Positions 11,144-21,695 of a stretch of 38,634 nt of DNA are shown here, piece after piece. The translations under genes were made by a program, and so were the position numbers. The stretch is from Cudoniella acicularis (lineage: Eukaryota > Ascomycota > Leotiomycetes > Helotiales > Helotiaceae): NCBI GenBank assembly GCA_013054445.1, contig JAAMPI010000413.1:1-38634 (forward strand). The letters are read 5' to 3'. The notes beneath the pieces are model-generated. The model saw only the letters and a program-made list of their open reading frames with translations. It searched no databases and had not been told where the DNA came from. Every line of letters begins with the position of its first letter. The stretch's first letter is position 1.

Positions 11144-12752
11144 ATGAAGGCAACCACGAGACTTCTTGTTTATGTTTTTACAATCTCCATTGGCGGTGCT
11201 GTAGTTGGCATTGATCTAGGTAGGTCAGACGTTGGCAACCCGTAGCCTGCGCTGACTTTAGCAGGTCTGATCGCAACAACTCTGGCACAACCCGCTTTCA
11301 ATTCGTACATGTTCCCACCAGGGACAAAGAACGTCAGCAGTCTCATCGGCGCAATCGTCTCCATCGGCTCTGCTGGAAATGTGCTTGGTAGCTTGTCAAA
11401 CGGGTTATTGCTGGAAAAGCTAGGACGAAAAAGGACGCTTCTCGTCTCCACTTTCTTCACCATCGTCGGTTCTGTTTTTCAAACAGCATCAAATGGTGTT
11501 GCTTTGATGATCGTAGGTCGCTGCGTTGCTGGAATGGCTTTGGGCATTCTCAATCCGACAATTCCAATTTATATCTCTGAACTCGCTCGCCCGGCAGAAC
11601 GCGCTCGTCTGGTTGGCATTTTTGGTTTGCTTGTTGCAATTGGGTTTTGTCTTGCAAACTGGATTGGATATGCTTGCTCGTTTGCCAACGGAGATGTAAC
11701 TTGGCGACTTGCTCTCGCCATGCAATGTCCTCTTGCCTTGCTACTCATGGGACTCTCATTTGTGCTGCCAGAATCACCTCGGTGGTGTAAATTTCCCCTG
11801 TCTTTACCACAACGGAGGCTAACACTTAAAGTGGCCCAAGAAGAACGATATGAAGAATTCGACAGCACACTTCGAAAATTGTATGAAGATGAGGACGAAG
11901 AATTCTTCATCAGAACTCAAGTCGAAATCAGGGAACAAATTCATCTTGAAGCAGCACAGCGCAGCAACAGTAATCTCGGCCACGCACTTCTAGAATTATT
12001 TTCTTGGAAAAACATCAGAAGGACTGCAATGGCTATCATGGTCATGCAAGTTGGGATCTTGAGTGGCTCACTTGCTATTCAGAATTACCAGAGTCTCTTA
12101 TACGCAAGTCTTGGTTTTTCTGGCAAGAGAGCAATCTTGATCAGCGGTTGTTACGGCTTCATGGGTATCATTGGACAGGTTATCAACTTACTTGGTGTTT
12201 CCGACCGATGGTCAAGACGTCAAACAATGTGTAAGTCTGTTTTGCGGGTATTCTGCGATTCGATACTGACATTTAGCAGGGGTCGGATGCCTTGTACTTG
12301 CTATCATGCTCTCTCTCCTCATGACACTATCCAAGTTTTACGGCAATGGAGAAAACGCCAATGGAGCACGTGCGGGTATTGCGTTCATATTTCTCTACTC
12401 CGGCTTGTACGCTGTTTTCTTCAACTCGACCCTTTACACAATTGCGGCGGAGACCTTTCCCCAACACTTGCGCGGGTATGGAACCTCTGTAGCGGCACTG
12501 TGCCAAGGTATAACCGCGATCTGGCTGGGACAGGTCACTCCTTTCGCATTTGCAGCAATTTCCTGGAAGTATTATGCAGTCTTCATTTCCTCACTTGTTG
12601 CCTTGTCTGCATTTTATTTCGCCTTCCTAACGGAGACAAATCAATTGACTCTAGAGTCTATTGCAGGCCAGTTTGGAGACGAGACTGTCTCAGCAGGGAA
12701 AGACGTCGAAGGAGAAAAACATGCAACTGAAACATTCGAACATCAAGTCTGA
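11144..12752 (+). CDS. MFS sugar transporter (hexose-type)
   Basis: Four exons: 11144-11219, 11265-11786, 11832-12230 and 12280-12752, giving 489 aa, normal for the sugar porter family of 12-helix plasma-membrane proteins. Motifs: GGAVVGIDLG in helix 1 region, EKLGRKRTLL (loop 2-3 motif), GRCVAGMALG, PIYISELARPAERARL (PxYxSE-type motif), VLPESPRWL and AAETFPQHLRGYGTS (PETKG-region equivalent upstream). Introns are 45, 45 and 49 nt. Intron 2 (11787-11831) is in frame and stop-free, so retention would add 15 residues after PESPRW; splicing restores PESPRWL and uses a GCTAAC branch. Both outer introns end in TTTAGCAGG, a tandem acceptor. For intron 3 the choice between 12276 and 12279 changes the protein by one residue. 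Substrate not determinable; sugar uptake is the family role. Confidence 0.9.
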
Positions 12753-12947
12753 GGCTGAAGACAGAGGCTAGTTCAAAATATGTGCACGTTGAGTACACTA
12801 TAGGAACCAATTGCTGAGGAAATAGGCAGGTATACTTCAGCTAGTCACTTGAAATAGGGCTCGATGAAAACCCCATGGAATCGTCAGCGACAATAATAAA
12901 ACCCTCCGATTGTAGGGGATGACTGCCGGGAAATCATGTCTAAAAAG
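12753..12947. other. Convergent spacer
   Basis: Short 3'-to-3' spacer between the transporter and the reverse-strand Nudix gene. It contains no ORF; AATAAAAC at 12894 is a possible polyadenylation signal for the forward gene. Confidence 0.4.
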
Positions 12948-14290
12948 TCAAAATCTATTCTGTCTAAATCTCCTGACAAGAAAAAAGACAAAACCTGCCG
13001 TTGCGAGCAGTCGGGCACTTGCGGCGATCCAAACCCCGCGTCTCATGAGATCGTAATATCCTTCTAGCATGACTCCAACTGCATAGGTTTCTGTTGTATT
13101 ATTTCCCTTGCGTGGAGGCTTGTTCTCACCAACAAACCATGGATCATTGCCAGCGGCAACTGCCTCTGTTTCGCTGTCCACGACTGTCATGTTTGTTCCA
13201 CCATTTTGCAACTTTGCCTTGTTTCTCTCTTGTAGAGATCGTGTCAGGATGCTCACAAGAAATCGAACGTCGAAAGAGGTAAATGTAGGAGGGGACCACA
13301 ACTCTATGGCATTATGCGGTGGCAGTTGCTCCAGGAAATCGGCAAGCATTCCAAGAGTCAAACCCCAGAGCAGTAAAGGCCTAGTCTTTTCCATATCGTA
13401 AATTTGATCCCCAGTGTACCATCTATGCAGCCCACTTCTCCACGAGCCGCCCTCGTCTTGTGTGTCCGGTGAGAAGAACTCAGTCGCGGATGAGCAGTAA
13501 AGTGATTCCGAGGGCAACAGCCGTACCGCAGAAAACTCCATTCTCCCAAGGACTGACCTCAGGAACTTCTTCATTATTATTCCTCCTCGATTGGAAAACC
13601 GGTCGGACACATCAACATATTCGAACGTTCGGGTTGAGGGTGACAGTAAAACTCGAAGGGGAACCCAGTGCGTCGAAGCCACTTCCGTAGGTTGTAATTT
13701 GAGGGGTGGCATATCCGGTTGTGTCCACAAGAAGACGAAGGGACAAAGAACCATTATTCTTTGATTGTCAGCAGAGGCTAAAGCAAGAGAAGGACTACTT
13801 ACGGCACCTTGCCCCAAGACGTGCTGACGACCCGCTCGGGAAGATTCCCAGTGTACAGGGCATGCGGGGATTTGAGATCCAGTCCTATCTCTTCATCTGT
13901 TTCCCTGACAGCTACATCTTTGTCGCTCTTGTCCTCAGGATCTCGTTTGCCACCAGGAAAGGCAACATGGCTGGTCCATCGATCTCCTGGTCTTGCAGCT
14001 CGTTTGATGAAGACAATCTCAGGATCGCCGTGCTGAACCCAATCTTGATCGAAGAAACGCTTTACTAAATCTGCAGAGGATATATTATCGCTGTTTCCAT
14101 CTGCGAGGTTGGAGCTGTTGGGCGGCCAGTGACCAAAGGTCGGCCGGACGCGTAAAACAAGGGCAACAGAGGCGCGTTTCTTGCAGGCTTCGGGATTTGG
14201 GACATGCGGATAAGGATTGTGAACGAGGTTTTCGAGAGTTTCGCGAAGGGATGCAATCAAATTGGTAGATGATTTTGAGTCTTGTGGCAT
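12948..14290 (-). CDS. Nudix hydrolase (CoA pyrophosphatase-like) with C-terminal membrane anchor
   Basis: Exons 14290-13803 and 13758-12948, 432 aa; the 44-nt intron has a GTAAGT donor and a CAAAG acceptor. The Nudix fold is marked by IVFIKRA, VAFPGGKRDPED and the box tail VRETDEEIGL (residues ~110-137), which carries the Glu residues for Mg binding. The arrangement of GG, spacer and REtxEEiGL resembles peroxisomal/mitochondrial CoA pyrophosphatases (PCD1/NUDT7 group) that cleave CoA to phosphopantetheine and ADP. Unusually long for that group: the Nudix part is followed by a ~230-residue extension ending in a single hydrophobic helix (ARLLATAGFVFFLV) plus basic tail (RRFRQNRF), suggesting a tail-anchored protein. 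The start at 14290 is chosen over an upstream in-frame ATG because the sequence before MPQDSK is not protein-like. Confidence 0.85.
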
Positions 14291-14704
14291 TATTAAACCC
14301 AGCAGTTGTTGGAATTGAGGTTTTTGTCTAATTATGCAACAAAAATCCAAGGTGCTAAGCCGTCTCAACCGAGGTTCAGATTCAGGGCATTAATGCAGAT
14401 TATTCAGCAGTCTCAGCCTAAAATTAGCGATCCGCCCCCCTATATTTTTTATTTGGTACCTCTTAATGACATCCATTCGACATTCCAGCCAAAATCATAA
14501 CAAATAAATACATGATATAAATTCATTTGTTTCTTGACAGATGCCTACTTCGCCAAGGCGTTCAAATGAAAAAAGACGCCGAAGGCCTTGGATGCACCAC
14601 TGGCAGTCTGTTGCTAAATAATGACTTGTGCCTTGTGGGTTGGATTTCTCTGCTTTGTTTTATTTCTAAGATATGGAAAAACTCGTTGCTAATAGCCCCG
14701 TAAC
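14291..14704. other. Intergenic, Nudix promoter side
   Basis: A 414-bp spacer between the Nudix start and the 3' end of the coiled-coil gene. It is AT-rich (TATATTTTTTATTTGG near 14441, a possible TATA-like string) and holds no gene. It carries the promoter of the reverse-strand Nudix gene. Confidence 0.4.
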
Positions 14705-14790
14705 CTATGACTGTGCCTCAATATTCAAGTCATTCTTGAACTCAACTTTCGTACCAACATTGTCCAATTTTCCATCCTGATACCACGCCA

Positions 14791-16131
14791 TCATTCCAAG
14801 ACCACGCCCCTCAGTGGAATGTGCCCTCGATACGCTCGAATTTCTCGTTTGTTGATAAAATAGAAGCAAACAGCAGACTGATCTCCTCGTTCCCTTCTCA
14901 CCCAACACATTGCACAGCAAGAAGTCTGTGTTGGTGGCGATGGAGCGACGTTCTTCAGTGGGTATTGTTGACTGAGCCAGCATATTCTTGCCGACGGTTC
15001 GTTGACTTCTTGGCTATAACCACGATGCTCCATTTCCATATCGTCGTCTACAATTAAACTTTTGATTGTTTCAGGAAGGGCGCAGCTTTTCAAAAGATCT
15101 CCCATGGCGTTCTTTTGCGACTTCTTTCCATTGGCATATCCGATATCTATGTCGATCCATGCAGGGCCACACTCTTCTCTCTTAGGCTTTTCTTTCGGTC
15201 TGTTCTTCTTGTTCTCTGCGGCAATATCCTCCAGTGTCCGGAAATATCCGTCATCTTCTGCGTTCGATTTAGCGTCTTCGAAATAATTTCTTCGCCTCTT
15301 TTGAGGTACCTTTATTGGCGCGACAGGAGAAGATTTGGTCAATTCGGATTGTCTGCCAGTTGGGAGTGGTTCTCGGGAACTCGGAAGTGTGTGGATGCTC
15401 TCGGCCTCGTACTGTGCTTGAGGTCTGCTTGTTGGCTTGAACTCGGTCGGGTTTTGCAAGAAGCTTTTCTGGATCCTGCTGTCTTTCGGGTCAATTGATT
15501 GTTGCGGTCCGAGATCAGACTCCGTCACCAACCTCCCTTCCCGCTCACCGCTCGCCTGCTTCGTGCCGCTCGACAGCGCTTCTTGCTTGTTTCGTGCCTT
15601 CCTTTCCCTAGCAATCTGTCTGGCTTCTGCGAGTGTCTCCCGTCGCACCTCTTGCTCCCTCGTCTTCAGCGCCTGCTCATAATCCATTCTTGCTTTCACT
15701 AAGTTATCTTCAAACTCCTGGTAAAGCTCTTCTTCTCTGCTGGCCAACTCATCCCCCCATGCTCGATCCTGCTCCTCAAGCTTCTCGTTGAGAGCATTCC
15801 GTTGATAATTCCACATATCCGCTAGCTCGCCGCGATGCGCTTTTTCCTTGTCACGAATTTTCTTCTTCCACTCTTGCCTTTGACTTTCGAATTCCTTGTC
15901 AAAATTTTCCCTTTGCGTTTGCAATTTTGTCCTCAAGATCTCATTTTCCCTTTCCAGGACCTCTTTCTCCTCCTCCAGTTGTGAAGCCCTTTGTAAAATG
16001 TCTACCCATTCTTTAATGTCGTTTCTTGCAGTTTTGTGGTCGCTGGGTCCCCCTTGTCCTCTCTCGCTTCCTCCCTTTGAGCTCCCCTTTTCTATGTCCT
16101 CGGTTGAAATATTAGAGCTGTTGCTTGTCAT
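14791..16131 (-). CDS. Coiled-coil protein of unknown function
   Basis: 446 aa in one frame from the ATG at 16131. A longer upstream frame begins at 16332 but adds unconvincing sequence. Residues ~40-190 are a long charged heptad-like coiled coil (LEEEKEVLERENEILRTK, then EFEDNLVKARMDYEQ). The middle is disordered and Ser/Thr/Pro-rich. A basic cluster PQKRRR is a possible nuclear localisation signal, and an acidic DDDMEMEH stretch lies near the end. No catalytic domain; a structural or scaffold role is only a guess. The last ~60 residues look frame-shifted (QQYPLKNVAPSPP, then CCAMCW) whereas a different frame, ending at 14705, reads TEERRSIATNTDFLLCN and GLGMMAWYQDGKLDNVG. A 38- or 80-nt intron from a GTAGAC donor could join them, so the true C-terminus is uncertain and may lie at 14705. 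Confidence 0.65.
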   Translation of the reverse strand: MTSNSSNISTEDIEKGSSKGGSERGQGGPSDHKTARNDIKEWVDILQRASQLEEEKEVLERENEILRTKLQTQRENFDKEFESQRQEWKKKIRDKEKAHRGELADMWNYQRNALNEKLEEQDRAWGDELASREEELYQEFEDNLVKARMDYEQALKTREQEVRRETLAEARQIARERKARNKQEALSSGTKQASGEREGRLVTESDLGPQQSIDPKDSRIQKSFLQNPTEFKPTSRPQAQYEAESIHTLPSSREPLPTGRQSELTKSSPVAPIKVPQKRRRNYFEDAKSNAEDDGYFRTLEDIAAENKKNRPKEKPKREECGPAWIDIDIGYANGKKSQKNAMGDLLKSCALPETIKSLIVDDDMEMEHRGYSQEVNEPSARICWLSQQYPLKNVAPSPPTQTSCCAMCWVRRERGDQSAVCFYFINKREIRAYRGHIPLRGVVLE

Positions 16132-18719
16132 AGCTTTAAATCTGATGTGATATTCGATATGTTGTATTCGGGTATCAGCTTTGGATTTGTGTGTGTCTTC
16201 AAAGGTGATAGGATTAAAAGGAACATATGTGCACAAAGTAGAGAATAGGGAAGTATAATTGGAGCTGTAACCGAGAACAAGTGAATTAAAAAGAGTGCCT
16301 AGGAAAGCCTGTGAATAATCAGGCGGCTCCAACAGGCGATTATTTGTTATTTTCCTCTTGAAGGAATTTGGAGCAATTGAATTTTACTGATTGCCGACCT
16401 GGCGTTTCCCTGTTTCCCTGTTTTCACATCTAGCAAGCGTCCTAAGTTTAGCGTTAAATGTATGAATATCTTCGTGAACATATTCATGATATAAATATAA
16501 ATCTTTCTTGATTTCCCATCAATATATTCATTACTGACCTTTAGCGCTAATTTCATTGCAGAACTTAGCAGGAGGCGGGTGCCGCATTTACATTCTTTCT
16601 ACAGCCTTCAAACTTCATAGCTTAACCAAATACCTTACTTATCCCAAAATAAATTCATCTATATAACTTTCTATCGTTTCGTCGATTTCACGGTATCTCA
16701 CTCAGTATCTCGCGAAAGCGTTATTTCAGCGCAATACACTTGAAAATCATTCAAAAGCTGCTTTGTAAACTACTAGCGTAGTATCTATAATTAAGGTACA
16801 ATATGAGTCATAATTTTTGGTTTCTTTTGATAAGTATTTTACACTTCTAAATCAGGGATTCATTGAAGTGTTGTCACGCCACTCTTTTAGCACAGACCGT
16901 TGAACTGTCGACCTGGAAGGAGTGCATGATCAGAAAGTTAAGCTTAATTAGCCTTACGACCCATTCGCTCGGAACTGCCATTTAGCGATGTTTCCCTTGG
17001 GATTTTGCTGTGGCTGTGTGCCAATGTTTGAAATGTACGAAATACTTCCAAAGTGTGTACTTGAGCTTCGGAGGAGTGTGCCGCGCCCGAAACAAGGCGC
17101 AGTCAAAGGGGTCAATCCTTTTAGGTAAACAAGTCAAAGGCTGTAATCTAAGATGAAAGTTCAAAGTTTTACTCCTTTGAATACGTAAATTCATGATGGA
17201 TTGGTAATTGTCCCTATAAATAGCTTTCGCACCGGAGGACAGTAGTTTTACAGGGTAATAATTTCTCAGTGGTTTATGGAACAGCGGACGCGGGTGTATA
17301 CCAGATGCGCCGGTAGAAGAGTTCATAGGAATTTTCCAATACACTTAATAAAAGATATTAGCAGCGCCTAGAAATGCAGAGCATGTTTATTGACTAAGAC
17401 ACGTTCCCTTTTTAGCTTTCTACGATGTTTCCCACTCTCGCCTCCGATTAGCAGTAAGGTTAGTCCAAATCAACCCAACTAAAACTGGTGGGTATAGGTA
17501 TTTTGAAACCAACCCAACATTGAGATTTAAGTACGCATGTCTTCAGCCGGGCTTGCGTCAAGTCATTTACTCCAGCTTAAACCAAATAGTTTCCTGGGAC
17601 CACCCCTTATGGCTTTGACCCTCAGTTCCTCAACCATTTACGTATACCGAGGCTTCGGTGCGGATTTCAAGGGATCTAGACCCGCAGCTAAGCTTTTTGA
17701 CAGTTGATCCCACGATGTTGGTCACCGAATCGGATCATCCCAAGCTCAAAAAGGAGAGTCGCAAGCATCCCTGTAGCAAACCATTGTTGGTGACCAGCCG
17801 AGGTGAGCTGTGACTGGGTGCAACAATGCCCACCTGAAACTTGGTAAAATCACAGGGCTGCGGAACGCGACTTCATCACCTCTCATGAAAGAACAACAGT
17901 TTTCTGTGGAACGGCCCGATTAATGCCCTAATCTCCTCGATGCAAGTCACGGAACAACCTCACTCGATTTATGCTAGCTATCATGCCTCTACCCCGGATG
18001 TCATTTCGCGTTTTCCTTTCGCGATCGTTGAAATCGCCCCCCTGAGCTGCATTAGCGACATCAGCCTTCTCCCTAGCATCTTGAATTCATGGGGGAAACG
18101 GACACTGATTCGCAGCTTTCTTGTCAGAGTGACCAGATGAAACGTTGAGATTAATACACAATTTAAATCTTTCACTGGAATTATCGCATTTGGCTTTCTA
18201 AAATGATGATGCAGAAAAGAAATTCTATTGCTAGACGTGTCAGTCATGCCTCTATCGTCTAAAACTCAGCCCCACAGGAGTACCTCTGTAAATATTTGGT
18301 AGGAACTCAATCAGACGACGAACTTCCTTCAGCCAGTGAATCCGCACGAGTGAATTCCTATTTTACCTACGTAAACGCGCACTGTCACATAAAGCCACGG
18401 CTGTAACCTAATGTCTTCTCTTCGATTTCGCGATATATTGTTGGGGTGTGTTCTGGTGATTTTGCACTTTTCCTCTCGTCGGTCGTTCCATCTGATTCAC
18501 ATCACATTCATTCATTCTTTTCATCACACGCACTCCTTTTGCCAACACACCTTCGGGTCACAGTCATTTCTCCATTCGCTAATTTACATTCAATCGTTAT
18601 TCTTCGGGCTTTTTCTTTAATCCGATCTTTCCTCCAATGCTTTCGTCTTAACTTCAACTGTTTTCCTTTGCAACTTGCAAGTTGATCATCTTAATTTTGG
18701 ATACGCAAAATAACTCAAC
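16132..18719. other. Intergenic, partly AT-rich; promoter region of the GH5 gene
   Basis: About 2.6 kb without a supported gene. The first part (16,350-16,900) is AT-rich. A 120-codon reverse ORF at 16982-17344 and several shorter ones lack any domain. 17,500-17,900 is more GC-balanced but unrecognised (not a tRNA or rRNA that I can see). The last 300 bp are strongly pyrimidine-rich (CATTCATTCATTC, TTTCATCACACG), a typical CT-rich fungal promoter and leader for the highly spliced GH5 gene that follows. Confidence 0.45.
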
Positions 18720-20362
18720 ATGATCTCAGTAGCTTTCGCCGCAGTTGTTTTCTCCTTACTCGTTAGCCAAGCATCGGCTTGGCTTCCGGGTGAGCACAAA
18801 GAAATTTATGGTCGGGACGGTACTAATCTCTTCAATATAACAAGACCAACTGGCGTTGATTCAAAGAGATGGCTCCAGGCTTCTGGCAAGATCCGCGGAG
18901 TCAACTTGGGTTCCATGTTCGTCTTCGAGCCCTGGTAAGTAACTTGTTTCGTATTCCTTTTCCGTGGGCCCAACTTAGGGTGTTCGGATAATTACCCCCC
19001 TAGGTTCCCCTCTCGAAAAGACGAAATGCTAACTTGATGAAGGATTGCCTCGACTGAATGGTCCAACATGGGATGTGGCTCTTACGCTTCCGAATTTGAC
19101 TGTGTCTCCGGACTTGGACAGACCCAAGCCAACACCGTGTTTCAGAACCACTGGAACACTTGGATCACGCAAGATGACATCTCTCAAATGCAAAGCTATG
19201 GTCTGAACACAATTCGTGTTCCCGTCGGCTATTGGATGATGGAGTCATTGGTGTATTCCAACTCTGAGCATTTCCCACAAGGTGGATTTAATTTCCTGGA
19301 GAGACTTTGTGGATGGGCTAGTAATGCTGGATTCTTCATCATCATTGATATGCACGGAGCTCCGGGTGCCCAGGTGGCAAACAACGCAGACACAGGACAA
19401 GTAAGTTTCTTCTGAAATAGTAAAGCTCTATGAATTCTAATGGGTTTCAGAATGCTCCCAGCCCTGGCTTTTACGTTGACTACCAATACGCTCGTGCCTA
19501 TCAATTCTTGGGTTGGCTCACAAATATTATCCATACCAATAACAACTTCAGAAATGTAGGAGTCGTTGGCATTGTCAATGAACCCGTTCAGAACTCAGCC
19601 CAGACTCCTGGATTACTCTCCGACTACTACCCTGGTGCTTACAACGTATGTACTTCCCTACAGCTCTTATATTTGTGGAGATATTTATAGGTTTGATAGG
19701 CAATTCGAGCTGCGGAATCAGCCTTAAATGTCGCGGCGAACAATTACGTTCATGTGCAACCAATGAACCAACTTTGGGGTTCCGGCGATCCAAATCAGAA
19801 TATGCCCAACCAGAATTTCATGGCATACGATGATCATCGGTAAGAACTTTCTCTCCGCGTGGAAATATGAATTTATTACTGAATCGTTCTAGGTATCTCA
19901 AATGGGATAGTAGTGTTGCTGTTACTCAGCAAGCTTATTTGCAAGATTCATGTCACAACAATCGAAACAGGTGAGTTGGCTGCGGTGTACTACACCTTGT
20001 TCTCACAGCGTACTGACAAATTCAGCGACAATGAAACACCAACCATTGTTGGTGAATTCTCGTTGAGTGTCCCAGATGATGTTCAGTGGACAAGCGGCTG
20101 GGAGCCAAATGGCAACAAGAACTTTTATACTCAATGGTTTGCAGCGCAAATCAGTAGCTACGAAGCAAACACCAACGGTTGGATCTTTTGGTGTTGGAAG
20201 TCCCAACTAGGTGATTATCGCTGGTCTTATCAAGGTAAGTCACGTTTGCGGAAAAGAACTGGAATATGAGATCACCGCTGACATGTGATAGATGCTGTGA
20301 CGGCCGGTGTAATTCCAAACAACCCGCAAAACATCAACTGGGGTGCTTGCAACGGCATCTAA
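18720..20362 (+). CDS. Secreted glucan 1,3-beta-glucosidase (GH5 exo-beta-1,3-glucanase)
   Basis: Seven exons: 18720-18934, 19043-19400, 19451-19645, 19700-19839, 19893-19970, 20026-20234, 20292-20362; 421 aa, usual for the family. Introns are 50-108 nt, the first with branch GCTAAC. Signal peptide: [22 protein letters not shown]5 motifs in order: [51 protein letters not shown] (acid/base Glu235), [11 protein letters not shown] (nucleophile Glu339) and [18 protein letters not shown]. The spacing of the two glutamates (104) fits yeast Exg-type enzymes. It likely hydrolyses beta-1,3-glucan at the wall or in the secretome, releasing glucose. Every junction preserves a family motif, so the model is robust. 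Next gene downstream is the alpha-xylosidase on the same strand, 1.3 kb away. Confidence 0.93.
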
Positions 20363-21695
20363 CTTTGTACATATGGGAATGGCGTTCTTGGGAGGAAATA
20401 GGTAGAAGGTGGTTTGGAATCGGATACGGTAACAGGAATCAAATTGGGGGTTTCAGGAACTTGGTCAAATATGCCATAAGTTTTGAGGCTCATTTTGACA
20501 TAGAACTAAAGCTGGAGCTTGGATATTCTCAGCAAGATGAAGTTAGAAAACAATAAACATATTGTTTTCCGTTGCCTTGCATTCCTACACGGTAGAATTT
20601 CGTGATGTGCTTGAGATCAACATGAAGACTGCCCCAAGGCGACCATCAACCAGAACCTGATCCTGGCGTTTCTGCTCTCCCCCGTAGTAGCAACGAACAT
20701 GAGCATTCAAGCAGAAGCGGCCACTTGCACCAATTTAAGTTCCAAATATGTCAATTCTAGTACCTTGAAGAACTACATTCTCAGAGTCTAATGCATCACT
20801 TGAAGAAATAGGGTATGGTGGCTTTAGTCTTGACGTAGGCGGACTGTTCCGATGATAAAATGTCTCAACCTGGCTATTGGACCTGCCTTCATACAGATCA
20901 AAACCGACACAGAAACTAGAGGCAAAGCCAATAAACCGTATCAGAAACAAGGATATGCGGCATGCAAAGGGTGCAGTTGTGGAGACATTGGTGCAGCTCC
21001 TCTTGCTTTCCATCTCCCTCAACTTCTGTCTTCCATTGTGTGGTTGCGCAACCCGACTGCGCAAACAAGGTGATGACTTGCGGCCATCTCCTATCATTCA
21101 AATTGAGAGATATTATGTTCTGCCACCTTCTTTGGGGTAATCAAATAATGTGCGAAGTGTCTCTTGCCAGATTGCCGGTCTCTCTGCTCGTTAGGGCGGA
21201 ACGTCAGGATTCGGGTTGGATGGACGGTCGGTCAGCAGCCCGCAGAGTGGCATTTGGGAGTGTGATGGAAGTGGCATGTTTTCGAAATGTCTCGAGTTGT
21301 GTTGAGAAATATCGTGAACAATGAAGTGGTTTTGTGAGGTTGGAAATGTGCAGATGTGTCTTACGATGGTTCATCTGCTGCCGGAGGAATGGTTGATCCG
21401 GCCGAAGAACTTGATGAGCAGTGAACTTCGTCTCTTTTGCAACTGGACATCATGCCACTTCGTCATCCGAGCATTCAATTCCATTCCACGCCGAATATGA
21501 CGGAAAAAGGTAGGCCCATTTTTCTCTACTGTATTTAGCAACGTTTTTGACCCCATTATACGCGGGGTGTCCAGATAAGATTGAAATTTATCTTCGTGCA
21601 ATTTTGAGCATTGTGCAACTTGATTCGTACAGTACCTTACCGCTCAAAAAACTTTTTCAATATTGCTGCGAGAGTGAGGCCTTTAATATTACATC
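20363..21695. other. Intergenic between GH5 and GH31 genes
   Basis: 1.3 kb without a supported gene. Overlapping ORFs on both strands at 20735-21140 are mutually antisense and show no domain. The interval should contain the GH5 3' UTR and the GH31 promoter. Confidence 0.4.

Noticed and set aside
16982..17344. 120-codon reverse ORF
   Set aside because: No domain, no intron logic, AT-rich surroundings; probably chance.
17700..17900. Possible structured RNA in the GC-balanced spacer
   Set aside because: I could not fold a tRNA cloverleaf or match a known RNA consensus by eye.
20735..21140. Overlapping sense and antisense ORFs of up to 120 codons between GH5 and GH31
   Set aside because: Open in several frames at once, without motifs; consistent with random GC-balanced spacer.
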